In this document: piece after piece, positions 1 to 10,884 of the stretch
Position numbering within the stretch: position 1 is the first letter of the stretch
How the letters are laid out: every line of letters starts with the position of its first letter
Origin: Pelargonium tetragonum
Taxonomy: Eukaryota; Streptophyta; Magnoliopsida; Geraniales; Geraniaceae
NCBI GenBank assembly: GCA_036897445.1
Contig: JAYMTL010000203.1
Coordinates: 1 to 20,046 of the forward strand
Reading direction: 5' to 3'
Length of the DNA stretch: 20,046 bases
The notes under the pieces: model-generated
Database searches by the model: none
What the model saw: only the letters and a program-made list of their open reading frames with translations
Told to the model about the DNA's origin: nothing
Translations under genes and position numbers: made by a program

Positions 1-303
1 GCTGCCCTGTATTTGTTGGGAAAATCCCCCATACCTTTTGTTCCGCACCGTTCATCCGTGCCTAATGCAGTGGAGCTAGCAAGGATGTCTCGCCTAGAGG
101 AAGAAGAACAAGTGCAAAGAAAGGTCGAAAGTGGATTCTATCCATTAGAGGACTTCGAAGAAGAACAAAAGACTAAGGCAGCTGAAAAAAAAAGGGGCTT
201 TAATTACGAAAAAGAGTACCCGAAAAGAAAGAGAAACTGGGGACACGAAGAGGAAAGGAATCAAGAAATTTGGGATTCTTTAACTATTGGTATTATCTAC
301 TAG
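1..303 (+). CDS. 3' end of an unidentified protein gene, 5' part outside the window
   Basis: The frame is open from the first base, giving 100 residues before TAG at 301-303, so the gene most likely starts upstream; an in-frame ATG at 85-87 is possible but lies inside the better-composed part. Residues 1-15 are hydrophobic and proline-rich (ALYLLGKSPIPFVP), as at the end of a membrane or folded domain. Residues 25-65 form a likely helical, strongly charged stretch with a four-Glu run (33-36) and EEE at 53-55. Residues 63-78 are basic (KKR, KRKR), 83-85 is EEE again, and the end is hydrophobic (WDSLTIGIIY). Hand-counted GC is about 43% over 1-300, against about 33% just after the stop, which supports real coding. 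I tried to match the usual plant mitochondrial proteins (respiratory subunits, ccm, tatC/mttB, ribosomal proteins) from memory and found no convincing fit. It could be a lineage-specific C-terminal extension of a known gene or an orphan frame. Confidence 0.55.
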   Translation, partial: AALYLLGKSPIPFVPHRSSVPNAVELARMSRLEEEEQVQRKVESGFYPLEDFEEEQKTKAAEKKRGFNYEKEYPKRKRNWGHEEERNQEIWDSLTIGIIY

Positions 304-350
304 GATTCTCATCGGAAATTTTCTTATTCTCAAAGGTACTCTAAACTTAA

Positions 351-370
351 GGTCCTAATCACTTTAGGCC
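351..370 (+). terminator. Stem-loop 50 bases after the stop codon, possible mRNA 3' end
   Basis: GG (351-352) and CCTAA (354-358) pair with TTAGG (364-368) and CC (369-370). There is one bulged T at 353 and a five-base loop (359-363). Plant mitochondrial mRNAs often end at or just past such stem-loops, which block 3' exonucleases. The distance after TAG 301-303 fits this role, but it is inferred from position and shape only. Confidence 0.35.
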
Positions 371-3300
371 ACAAAAGAATTTAAAGAAAGCCAGGCCTTA
401 TCAATCTGAAAATTTATAAGCTTTAAGTAGTTCCGCCTGAATAAAAGCATGTGAAATGAGAGCTTTTCTGCAAAGGTTCTCGTATAAATGCATTAAGATT
501 TTATTTTGCGATAACTGGATATCCTTAAGTTAAGTTTTTGGATGAACGTGTCGGCTTAATTCAAACGAAATTTTACCAGTCCTTGACAATAGGTTACTGC
601 GCAGCTACTCTGTATTTGATGTATCTCTTATAGAACTCTTCATTCCTTGTTATAGCAATTCCTCCTTGTTTTCACCGTAGAGTAGTTCCCTTATATAGAG
701 TATAGAGCAACAATTCTGTCTTTATTTGAGTCATAATTGGCATAATAAACATAAAAAGAGACTGAATATAGGGCATCCTACCTCTTGTTTCGCAAACGCA
801 TAAATTCCGACTCAAGGTTCTACTTTTTAACTATTTACGAGGGAACTTTTGAAAAATTCAAAAGGAATTTTGGGTAAGCTCACAAGTAAAAAGCTCTAAC
901 ATGTATTAAGAAATGCAGTAAATTCTAAATATCAGGATAGGCACGCATGCACTAGCTTTCCCTTTTTAATATTTATGTCTGTTGAGAGTTCCGTTTAATT
1001 GGATGTATTAAAAATGAAATTAGGTTACAGGGATTCTATTGAGAATATTCTCCTATTTAGAACGGAGTCTATAAGGGGCCGCATAACAAGTTGACCCGCT
1101 ACTCCTGCTTTTGGTTATGGGTCTTTGGAGTTGAGGGTATAAAGTACCACATTTGTAAGACTTTCATTTCTATTTGTATACTACCGCGTATTTTCCAACA
1201 TCAAAGTAAGCAGATACGACAAAAGAATCGGAAAAAGAACTCCTATAGACATCCCTTAGCTCGTAACATTCCCTATATTTGAAGTTAATCCTTCCAAAAA
1301 GGACTCATCACCTCAGGGCTAGTCAAACAAGGCGAGTAACAACACCCGCTTTTGGATATTTATATCTGCGAGATTTTCAAGCTTGGTTAGCAATATGACG
1401 GGTACGTAAGGTTGTTATAAGTTCTTTCTTATAGAAGAATAGTTTTTTGAAATTCTTTTATCTTATATACATTTAAATCCTGGGATTCTATACAAATTTT
1501 AACAAATTTTAAGAGTCCTGAAGTCTTGTACAAAAATGATAAGGGCCCGTGATTTTGACACCTTAAAAGCTACCTTAGTAAAAATCCCCTTGATGAAGTC
1601 TCTAAAACCATTTTCGAAACAGTCAGGTTATAAAAAGTAGAGGCAGTGGCCAGAATACCCCTTCAAGATATAAGGTGTAAAGATCAAAAAGGAAATAAGA
1701 TTCCTCAAAGTAGTAATTTAGGGACAACTGTTCGAGAAAACCCAAACAAATTGTAAAAAAGAGAGTACAAGGACCTGAAGCTCTATGCTTATAAAGTCAA
1801 GGAACTCCCCCTTCCTAATTGAGGGATTTTATGCTTTTCACACAAAACACAAAGGTTTCTTAATTGCATTACCTCCTTCCCCGCCCTAACTTTTGGGCTC
1901 TTTACTTTAAACCGTACACACAAAAAGAACCTTCTGTGTATCTTATTTAGCTTCTCCTCGAGAAAGCTCTACCGACAACCCTCGACTGAAATTACTTAAA
2001 ATTCTGTCCAAATCTCTGGTACAGTATGCTAGTGCCCCTTTCAGATACGATAACCTTCTCGAAAATTCAGCTTATAATTTTCTATATCTATAGAAAGGAC
2101 AAGTTACTACAAGGAAAACCCATGAATGAAGTATACGCAGAGTTTTGACTTTAATAAAAATTTTCTAGTACTCCAGGTTCCTTAGAATTTCGCCTCGATT
2201 TAATCAACAGCCGGAATCTAGTTATACAGTATAAATTAACAATTATCCTTTGGTTTGTTTTGCTCAGTTGAGTTACTACTCAGGTAAGGTCCTATCTCTA
2301 ACCAAGTTCCAGTTTTTGTATTAGTTTTAAACGGATCGCGCTCAAGGATAATCGCTATTGATCTATGGGATTTCTTATTAAAAATTTTGAGTTTTCGCGT
2401 AAAAGTATAAAACAGCTTGAGCCCCCTAGGCTTTTTATATAACTAAGTGAATCTACTCAACACCCACCTAGTATGGAAAAGGTACTCTTTTCAGTAAGTC
2501 GAGGGACTATTAAAACTTTGTACAACTCTCTAGAGGTCAGGAAGTTGAAATCTTTTCCTTTCGACGGCCAAGGAGTCCCTAATTATAAACAATTAAAACA
2601 AACCAATACCAATGGATACGTGTTAACTAGGTACAAAAAAGAGAGAAAATAGTGAAGCTTAGGGATTCGCTTTACTTAAAAGTTCGCACTAAATATCAAT
2701 AAATTTAACTTCTTGCATCGACCCTGACTCAGTATCTGATACTCCCAAAATGACTTTTTAAGAAAAGAGCTTGTTCCATTTTTTTATACCTTACCTGTGA
2801 CTGCTTGTAGAGAGGTCTTGCCTATACTTAATCCGTTTGTACCTATTAAAATTTTATTATGAATTTTAAGGAGTTCCACTTTTTATAGAGTTTAAATAGA
2901 CTTCTACTTCCAAAACTCATGACCAAAACCCGGCATTAAAGCAGTGTCAGTTATTATATTAGGGGTAACACAAAACAAAAATGAATTAATATACAAGTTA
3001 AATTCAAAAAAGTCAATTCTTAAATTTCTATCTTTTGCCTTGGTTTTTAGCACAAAAAATGGCTATCAAAACAGTTACTTGTTAGTCTTGGATTTATCCT
3101 AAAAAAGATTCAACTTGCTTTAAAATTGAATATGTAAAGTCGTTGGGTATACTTAGTATAGTAAAACCCTTGTAGGAATCTTGTTAGTATCTCTAAGTTT
3201 GAGGCAGCTCCTGCTTTATTATTGTGAATTATATTATAGAATTTCAGTAATTAGTTTAATCTCAAGAGAGGCAAAAAGGGTTTTTCTTGTCCTAGCAGTA

Positions 3301-6111
3301 CGGAAACTTATTAGTTTTTGCTTTTCTAGTATATTCACGCAAAAGTATATTAGCTCACATGCAGAATACTCGGAATTTGAATTCCCTTTCTTACCCATTT
3401 TGTGTCCTGTCTTCTCTCTAAGGTAAACTTCCTTATTTCATAGGAATACGTAATACATTCTATGGTTTGAAAAGCGTAGAATAAGTACAAGGTACCCTGT
3501 TGATATACTCTCGTAAAGGAAGTCCTAATGATTAACCCAATGCTAGTGTATGTCCCTAAATCTAAAGAAGGTATCAAAGTTTCTAAGCTAAGAAGAGCAT
3601 AAGCCCAAAAAGAGGTATATAGAGTCTAACCAAGTAAGGACGTTAGGCAATAACGGTAAACTTAAAAAGCCCTCTTTCATTCAAACTTAGGGTAGTATGC
3701 TCCTAAACTAAATAATAAATAGATCCTGAAAAGAAAAGAGGGCTCTTATCTACATGTTTTTAATAGTGCATTTTTCTCATTTTATAGACCAAATATGAGA
3801 AGCGTAAACCAGAAAATTCCCACTAAATTAGAAAGGTATATCGCAGATTGTATCCGGCGGCACACCCTGTTCAAATTTCTGCGAGGCAATTCTTTTTACT
3901 TTTTTAAGGATACTCCCTTCTTCCTATTTATTCTATACTCTAATACGCACAAAAGCTTCCTGTTAAGCTAAAAGAAAATGTTAGCCATGAAATATACGCG
4001 AAAGTCCGCGACTATCTAAATTGAGGCCGGTTTTGCACGAAATACTACTAAATGCACCCTAATTCTTACTTTATTCTGTAATTCAAGAAAGTTTCGTTAC
4101 TATAAACATTATAGGTATGCGACCAATCCTTTGACAACTCCTCTAGTCAAAATTCCGATATTAAAACCAGATAGGGAAAATTCCAGGAAAGTTTTCTCAC
4201 AAGGGCATGAAAAAAATGTTGCTTTAAAGTATGCTCAAGAAAACGAGTCCTTTGTATACATGTTAGAGTTTGGGTCCTCTATAAGGGCATAAATGACATT
4301 TTTAGGGTAAAGTAAGTAATATGTGGTTATTCCTCGGACAAGCTTTTTACCAAAACTTTTTTGGAATTACAATAAAATAAGGCTAAAGCAAGATTAAATA
4401 GTGGGTCCTGGCCTTAGTCTGAGCATTAGAGAAAACATAGACATCAAGTGGTTAAGTTGACAAGCATTATGAAACCTTGCGGATAGGAGCGTGAATAACC
4501 TGGAGTAGCTAGGCGGATTAGAACTTCTGCCTTTTCTATTAAATTAACTTTGCTCTACTTCGGATTTCCTTTTGGCATTCATCCAAGTAAGAGCATACAC
4601 TACGTTATTATATTCTATACTAGCTAGTTTTCTAGCTATATTTGCAATTTCTTTCTTTATAAGTGATTATGCTTAAGGAAACGTGGCAGTACTTCGGTAT
4701 TTTTCGGTTATTGTACTGAGAGGTAAATCTAGCAAGACTTTTAAACTTGTTTTAGAGCTTCCTACCGCATGTTTTAGTTATTTAAGGTAAAAAAAGCTTG
4801 ATTTGATTTAAGTTTAATACTCTTTTACTTAGTATGTTATTATCCTGTTTGGAAAGGGGGTTCACCTTAAATTTCAGTAAGTGATGCTTTAGGTGTTAGG
4901 GTAGAGATCTATTCAAAAGTTGAGGGGTCTCTTAAGCGTGGGACTTTTTCACTATATATATTTACTTGAGACTATACTAATATAAAGGAAAATGCTAAAC
5001 GTAATGAGGGCGAGAATACTCATTATCTGAAGTTGTGATATACGAATTCGCTTCTTCGATAAACTTATATTGATACAATTTTCTCTTTTTTATTTCATTT
5101 TTTGAGCCCTATCCCTATCATTGTGGGCTTTTTCCATAAAAAACTTTCTAACAAGTTATCCTTTTTCATTTATGGGGTTGTTGAAATTCCAGCCAGATAG
5201 ATAGAGTCTTCTAAGAAATTTATAATAATAATAAATAGTGGGGCTGTCCGCAAGCTTCTAAAATCCCAACAAAGAGGAATAAAAAAAGAGGGGCGGATAA
5301 GGTATAAATCTGTTTTAACTGCAGCTGAGTAAGTAGAGGAATCCGTAAAAAGTGCTTTATTCTAGCTTCTTATGCTAGGTAACTAAATCAAGTATAACAA
5401 CTCATAGCCTTAACTCTTGTTTTAAGCCTTTCGTCTACGGATCAGGGAACTGCCCTTAGGCTAAGGAATTTCTCCGCTGCTATATCTTCTAAAAATCTGT
5501 AACTAATTTTCCAACTAAAAAGCATTTAGAGGGGGATTCTCATAGAGTTTACAGCTAGCCTGTTTTATGAGTTTCAAGAGCTTTGGTTACAGATGCATTT
5601 AAAGGTGAGACTTTGGTGTCTATGAGATTTTTTTACTTTTAGAAGCAGTTACCCACTAAAGTGCTATAGAAATATTCATATATTTTTTTTGTACAAGAGT
5701 TATAAAGGGCTTTGTCAATCAGGTTAAAAGAGGTTCGATAGGGATTCTCTTCTGTATGCTATCTCTGGTTTAAAAGGGGGTGTCCTCAGTCTCTTTTAGA
5801 GCTTCTCTTTGACTAAAGAGCAAGTCTTTTTATAAAATTACAAGCCTAACAAGAGAGGTATCGTATTAAAATACAGGAACGTTCATACTAGTAAAAGTGG
5901 TAGCTCTTGAAGTTCCTTTTTATCTTAAAGGATTTTATTAGAGGATTAAAAGATATTCAGTTACCCTGGGCCCTTTGATCCAGCTTTTATACTAATAAGG
6001 AAAGTGAATTCTAAAGTCTTTTCTTTACCAGCATAGTGCTCCCTTTGTAGTAAGGAAGTCTTTAAAAATTTATTTACAGAGTAGCAACTTTATAATGGAT
6101 TGATTTTAGAT
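371..6111. other. Non-coding spacer, no gene seen
   Basis: I see no protein gene, tRNA or rRNA in this stretch. The longest frames are about 60-80 codons (for example 3181-3426 on the plus strand and 3350-3577 on the minus strand), have no recognisable motif and are of the size expected by chance at this base composition. Local points are a pyrimidine-rich patch near 1860-1890, a short (TAA)4 run at about 5222-5233, a slightly GC-richer patch near 3850-3890, and a small inverted repeat CCTTAG-G-CTAAGG at 5454-5466. None of these indicates a function. Confidence 0.6.
5105..5133 (+). terminator. Weak terminator-like hairpin
   Basis: AGCCC (5105-5109) can pair with GGGCT (5125-5129) across a 15-base loop, and the T run continues to 5133. 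The stem is only five pairs with a large loop, and no gene lies upstream, so this may be a chance arrangement. Confidence 0.15.
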
Positions 6112-6165
6112 AAGGAATTAATTCCTTGTGGGAAGCTTCGCTGCAGGATTATAAGCAGCCTTTTT
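6112..6165 (+). repeat. Perfect 16-base palindrome followed by a terminator-like hairpin
   Basis: AAGGAATTAATTCCTT (6112-6127) is a perfect 16-base palindrome. Twelve bases later GCTGC (6140-6144) pairs with GCAGC (6155-6159) across a ten-base loop, followed by C and five T (6161-6165). Two tandem structures with a T run resemble the double stem-loops found at some plant mitochondrial RNA 3' ends and also resemble a rho-independent terminator. No gene is visible on the upstream side, so it would have to serve an unrecognised transcript or be a relic. Confidence 0.35.
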
Positions 6166-7663
6166 CATGTTTAGGGGTCGGGGTTTAGTTTAGAACAGGT
6201 TTCAAGCCCTCACCTGGAACTAAAGTGAGTGTGTTCCTAAGGGTTTACGTTAAGAGAAAGTGAGTAAGATAGTAGGATTCTCCTCTATTTTTCATAAATC
6301 GAGTACCTGTAGTAAATCCATTCCAGGTTTAACCAAAAGATTCTCCCACTAAAAAGCTTTTCGTTAACTTAAGACTTTGCTTTGTTAAGCTAAGCTCGAA
6401 AATATCAAATAATAAGAAATCCTTCCCACCATGGGTTTGTGCCCCATTCCTTAAATACTAAACCTGAAAAATTAAGGAGAGAAAATGAAAGTCTTAATCC
6501 GAAAGCCTTTTTAAATAACTCCCAGTTTTCTTGCCTCTGGTATACCCCGAGATTTCTAGTAGTAAGGAATAACGGATCCCATACCCCCATAAAATTAAGA
6601 AAAAGGGATCTGTTTTGCTCTTTGAAGCTATTTTAATTATAAAGTAAGACATAATCCTTAGTAATTCCTTAGATACTTCTGTAAAACCCGACCCCTCGTT
6701 AGAAGTTCTTATTTATAAACAAAAATCTAGATTCAACAACAGGGAAAAAGTATCCTGCCACCTTGAGAGGGGATAAAAACACCTTAAAGAATGACACGGC
6801 TCGCTGAAATAGATCACTCACTAACTAATAGGAAACCCGGTACATCCAGTTTCGGATAAGTTGTAGTGCTAAACTAGAGTTAAAGAACACTTCTTGCTAC
6901 GCTCATACAGTAACAAAAGAATACTTATAGTGTATCTTATTATACTGACAAAGCCCACAATTTAAAGGAATACCTCTCTTTGCTGGGAATACTTAGAAAG
7001 TCTTACACAATGCATTCACAATCGTTTACTATACAAGATAATAGATACCCGTGGAAAGGGGTGTAGGAGGGATGAAATAGACTTTGTTGACTTTCCAATA
7101 ACGGATCTCAAAAAGCTTAAAAATTGGGGTTGAGTCTATACTGGACTATAGGGTACCCCTTATTAGTCTTAGTTAGCATATTATCTTTCCCAGGATAAAA
7201 ATTCTTTTCTATTTTTGGCGTAGCTAAGATAAGGAAGTAGGGGTTCTTAGAGTTAAGATTGCTTTAAAAACCCCTAAGGGTGGAATTCAAAAATACTTGA
7301 AAGAAGTTCGGGGTTAAACATATCAAACAATAAAGGGTGCCCTACCCAAGCAGTATCCTTCATTACTAAGAATTTTTGTATTATGACGAAAGTAGTCCAT
7401 AACGGAGCGGGTATTTTTGTATAACTCTATCTAACGGATATAAGGTTTCCTCTATTATCTTGTAACTGGAAATTCCATTCAACTTAAGGTGTATCTTGTA
7501 TCCGTAAAAGGATACTTGTCTGGGTTTTATACTATGTTGTTTTTAAAAAAGGGATTCTAAGTTATGCTGAAAATGTAGTAAACAGGGTACTCGACAGGTC
7601 CGTAAGCTTACATTTTTTGGAATATCTCACAGAAAAAGGTATCTAAGGACTTCCCTTACTGTT
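6166..7663. other. Non-coding spacer, no gene seen
   Basis: No credible gene. Two frames of 61 and 65 codons overlap on opposite strands at 6405-6590 (minus) and 6439-6636 (plus). Neither has a recognisable domain, and this size is expected by chance. Confidence 0.6.
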
Positions 7664-7697
7664 AGGAGTTTGATCCGGACCCCGGTATTCGACTCCT
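7664..7697. repeat. Imperfect two-part hairpin
   Basis: An outer stem AGGAGT (7664-7669) / ACTCCT (7692-7697) encloses an inner CCGG (7675-7678) / CCGG (7682-7685) stem with a three-base loop, leaving small internal mismatches. It is GC-richer than its surroundings. The phrase GGAGTTTGATCC looks like the start of a small-subunit rRNA, but nothing after it does. Confidence 0.3.
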
Positions 7698-8598
7698 TAT
7701 ATTTCTACCCAAACTTACATTTGTTTTGTATAATGCTTTAGTTTACAATCTCTTTTAGGAACTGACCCCTCCTACAGAGAAAAAGCCTCTTCAAATGGAT
7801 ACGCATTTCACAAGACGGCTCACTCTGGCTCAAGCTCTAATTCGTGTAACTTCCATGGCTAGCTTCTTTTCTATCTTTGTTTTTGTAGGCTTTATTTATA
7901 TAGGAAGAATTTTTTCGTATCTATTTAATAAAAATAAGTAGGGCGCACAAGATGCATCCTTACCTATTTTCTTAACAATATACTACCAATTTAGGAGTCT
8001 TTTGTTTTTCCCATTCCTCAAAAAGAGTTGTTTCTTATATCTTTGCTATATACCATAACTTACCTTACTTAATACGATTCCTTTTAAATTTCTCTTAGAA
8101 AGTTCTTGTACGAAACTAGTTAAAACAAATTAAAAGGGGAAAAATGAATCCTTTAGGTAACTTGTAGTATTCTGAGCTTTTCTAATTATTAGGGCTCAAG
8201 TTTCTCTTCTATTACGAACCCTACGAGAATTCCATTTATAAGGAGTTTGCAGTTTACATAGGTTTCTTGTTAAAAAACTTAATAGAATTGTTATAAAGCT
8301 GACAAAGAGCCTTCAATGCAAAAAATGAGAGTTTATGCATAAAAGGGTCCCCTCTAAAAAAAGAAAAGCGAATTTAATTACATTAGCATCCCCGAGGGCT
8401 CAGGTTTTCTTGCCTACTCAATTCTTGTTTTGTGCTGTAAATAAGCTACCCAGGTTTTCCTTTTTAACCGGGCCTGTTTTTGATCCAGATATTTAGGAAG
8501 AAATCTTCATAGGAAAAAGCATTGTTCAAGGAATTTTAGCCCTTCTTGAAGAGAGTTCGTACAAAAATCTAAAGAAGTTCGAAGTTTAATCTTACAGG
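7698..8598. other. Non-coding spacer, no gene seen
   Basis: AT-rich spacer without frames above chance. CAGGTTTTC occurs twice within about 55 bases near 8401-8459, which I take as coincidence. Confidence 0.55.
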
Positions 8599-8616
8599 CA
8601 GCCGGCTGGGTTAACC
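8599..8616. repeat. Two abutting palindromes
   Basis: CAGCCGGCTG (8599-8608) is a perfect ten-base palindrome, followed immediately by the eight-base palindrome GGTTAACC (8609-8616). Both could be protein-binding or recombination sites or chance. No gene starts nearby in either direction. Confidence 0.25.
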
Positions 8617-8691
8617 TAAGTATATAAAAAGCCTTTATAATTATCAAATTACTCATACCAAGACAATCCCCTAGTTTTTGGCGCAAACCCC

Positions 8692-8943
8692 TTAGTATGA
8701 AAACTTTAAACGTGCTAGCACAAGCTTACAACTAGGTATATAACTAAAAAGACTCCGAGGATTTTCACTTTTTATTTTCGAGGGTTGATGCGGGTTCCAT
8801 GCCTCCTTATATGGGTCCCCGTCCGCGAGTCCCGCGAGTAGGGTGTAAATTACTCGTTTAAAACTTTTAGGTATTCCCACGGATTCGGAACCGTCAGTCC
8901 CTTCCCTTATTGTTGGATATATAGATGCGCCTCTGCTGGCACT
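8692..8943 (-). pseudogene. Minus-strand frame with a LAGLIDADG-like octapeptide, possible homing-endonuclease relic
   Basis: The frame is open for 83 codons, from just after a stop at 8944-8946 to the TAA at 8692-8694. It has no ATG; the first usable alternative start is GTG at 8878-8880. Counted from that GTG, residues 15-22 read LAGLADGD (8838-8815), close to the LAGLIDADG signature (LAGLxDGDG) of group I intron homing endonucleases, which occur in plant, algal and fungal organelles. The frame lies in an island of about 48% GC by hand count, well above its neighbours. Against this, the residue after the motif is Pro rather than Gly, the following residues (YKEAWNPHQPSK) do not resemble the usual continuation, there is one motif only, and no intron core was recognised. 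It could equally be an insert from another genome or a chance match. Confidence 0.2.
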
Positions 8944-8946
8944 CTA

Positions 8947-9301
8947 CGTAACAAAAAGCCTCCACACTAGGTGTTGGTAGATACTTTTTACTCTATCCAA
9001 TTCTGAAAGCTGCGAAGTTTTTTCCTTATTCCTGGACGAGAGGTGAATCCTATAAGTTAAAACTGCAGTTTCCCCGAGTTTTTGATTTAGCGTGGGTATC
9101 CCTTAGTATGTAGTAGAGATACAGAAAATCATTAGTATAATACGGATCCTAAGTAGCAAATTTCTTTTAAATTTAAATGCGGTCTAATCAAAAGCAATTT
9201 CTAGTTCTAAAAGGAGGGTTTTCCTTAGTTTTTGCAATTTCCTTTTACGAGGGGCTAACAAGTAAGCAAGATCCAGAGACATCCAAACCTTTTTAGTTGT
9301 A
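8947..9301. other. Non-coding spacer, no gene seen
   Basis: No frame or RNA gene recognised; base composition falls back to the AT-rich background after the GC island ends near 8940. Confidence 0.5.
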
Positions 9302-9334
9302 TTTTCCCTTCTTTTTTTTATTAAGAAGGGGGAA
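9302..9334. repeat. Twelve-pair hairpin with T-rich loop
   Basis: CCCTTCTT (9306-9313) pairs perfectly with AAGAAGGG (9323-9330). The stem extends outward through two G-T pairs and two T-A pairs to 9302/9334. The loop is nine bases, nearly all T. It is one of the longest stems in the window and could stabilise an RNA end, but no gene is attached to it. Confidence 0.4.
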
Positions 9335-10839
9335 CTTTTTTAGGTTTTGACTAGTTAGTATTAATTATTATATTTCCTAGAGGGAGTCCCTATTCCTAAG
9401 ACTTTGCACGATCTTTCTTTCCTTTAAATAGTACATCAAAACCCTAAAAACCCTATAGGCATACCGACTCCAAACCTTGTTTCTGTATTACCTTATTGAC
9501 TTACTTGTTGCTTACTTAAGAATACCTATCTCAAAATCTCTTTTATTAACTAGACTTAAAAAAAAGGACACAAGCCCTATTCTTTTCCTTAAACTTACCC
9601 TAACAAAAAGAAAAGGAACCCCTATTTAATAGACCCAAAAACTAGAAATGAGAATGACTCAGAATTACACTACTAGACTCTTATAAATAGTAAACCTTTC
9701 ACTTTACTTACTAGACAGGAAACACATTACTCAAGCTTTAGCTATTTACACTCTCTCACCTCTCTATCTGGAACCTTAAATCCTTTTTCATTAGCTTAGC
9801 TATAGAGCTTTAAGCATTAGGGTTTTAGGAAGTGAAAGATTTTCCCTAGCTATAAACTATAAAATAAAGCAGGAGCATTTAGTAGATAATTAAAGGTAAG
9901 GCTTTCCTTTGAATAGCTTTCTTACTAGCCGGCATTTAGCTTAAATCTTATTAACTATAGGAAAGTTCTTTAATAACAAGCAATCTCACTAGGAAAAAGG
10001 AATGTAAGAACAGATCTTAAAAAATCTTAGGAATAAAAACCTAAGGGAATTTATTAACCAATAGCTGTAGAAGTAAAGACTTTTTCTTTTTCCCGGTCTA
10101 GTTTTAAAGTAGGCACAAGTAACGAGATATTCTGAAGAGTCATAATAGGATTACAGATATAGGTAAGAGTTTAGCTACAGTTAAGAGTTGGGCTTTCGGT
10201 ACAGGTTTAGGTCTTAAGATAAGAGGAAACTTGTTTATGATGAATAGGGGTATGCATCACCGGCTTGTCGGGAATCCGTAAATATTACTAAGTTAAAACA
10301 GGGGTCCTTTAAATAAGGGTTTTGACTTCCGGAATTCTTAGACTTTACTCCTTTAGTGGATTACTATGTATATAAATATGAGTCTTTCTAATAGAGTATA
10401 TACAAATTATGTTATTATCTACTGGACTTTTACTTCATATAAGCGATCAATATTAGTGCCCTCAATTGAACAAGAAGAGTAAAAAGTTGTAAAGCAGCAC
10501 TGTGGGGTATAAATTCAAAATGGGTATCCCGTATAAAGGTAGCTTGTAATGTAATAAAATTTAGTAAGTAGAAGTTTGTCTCGCAGTTTAACTGGGTATT
10601 TGTGCAATAGCTAAAGGACACGCGTTAATCTATTTTTCATATCCTATTTTCTTCTCTAAACTTTCACTTTTGTATATAAACCTTATGAAGCTAGCATACA
10701 AACGGGACACCTCAGGAGGATACCCTTTAAAATTCTCGGGGTTTAGGACTATTACTAATTGCATTTTCAACTAAAGTTAGGGGAGAGGCGTATAACAACT
10801 ATAGAAAAGACTGAGTTTAGAGTGCAGAGAGGAATAGCC
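9335..10839. other. Non-coding spacer, typical mitochondrial texture
   Basis: No gene recognised. From about 9400 to 10240 the text is dense in CTT/AAG, TTAG and CTAG words, as in many plant mitochondrial spacers. Two CCCTAAA-like units near 9438-9455 are too few to be telomeric. The minus-strand frame at 10430-10621 (63 codons) has no recognisable motif. Confidence 0.55.
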
Positions 10840-10884
10840 CCTCTTTTAAGGAGTCCCACTAAAATTCAAGAGAAATAAAAGAGG
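10840..10884. repeat. Nine-pair perfect inverted repeat
   Basis: CCTCTTTTA (10840-10848) and TAAAAGAGG (10876-10884) are exact reverse complements separated by 27 bases. The arms could form a stem-loop in RNA from either strand. No coding neighbour explains it. Confidence 0.3.

Noticed and set aside
3181-3577. Overlapping plus-strand (81 codons) and minus-strand (75 codons) frames
   Set aside because: No domain, hydrophobic AT-driven residues, and lengths expected by chance in 20 kb of this composition.
6405-6636. Antisense pair of 61- and 65-codon frames
   Set aside because: Neither translation shows a known motif, and the composition matches the spacer.
7664-7680. GGAGTTTGATCC resembling the start of small-subunit rRNA
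   Set aside because: None of the later conserved rRNA segments follows on either strand.
8882-8900. Minus-strand GGTTCCGAATCC resembling a tRNA T arm
   Set aside because: The loop is one base too long, and no acceptor or D arm can be placed.
8930-8946. Minus-strand GTGCCAGCAG resembling the 530 loop of small-subunit rRNA
   Set aside because: The match stops after ten bases, and the expected continuation is absent.
9438-9455. Two CCCTAAA-like units suggesting telomeric repeat
   Set aside because: Only two imperfect units.
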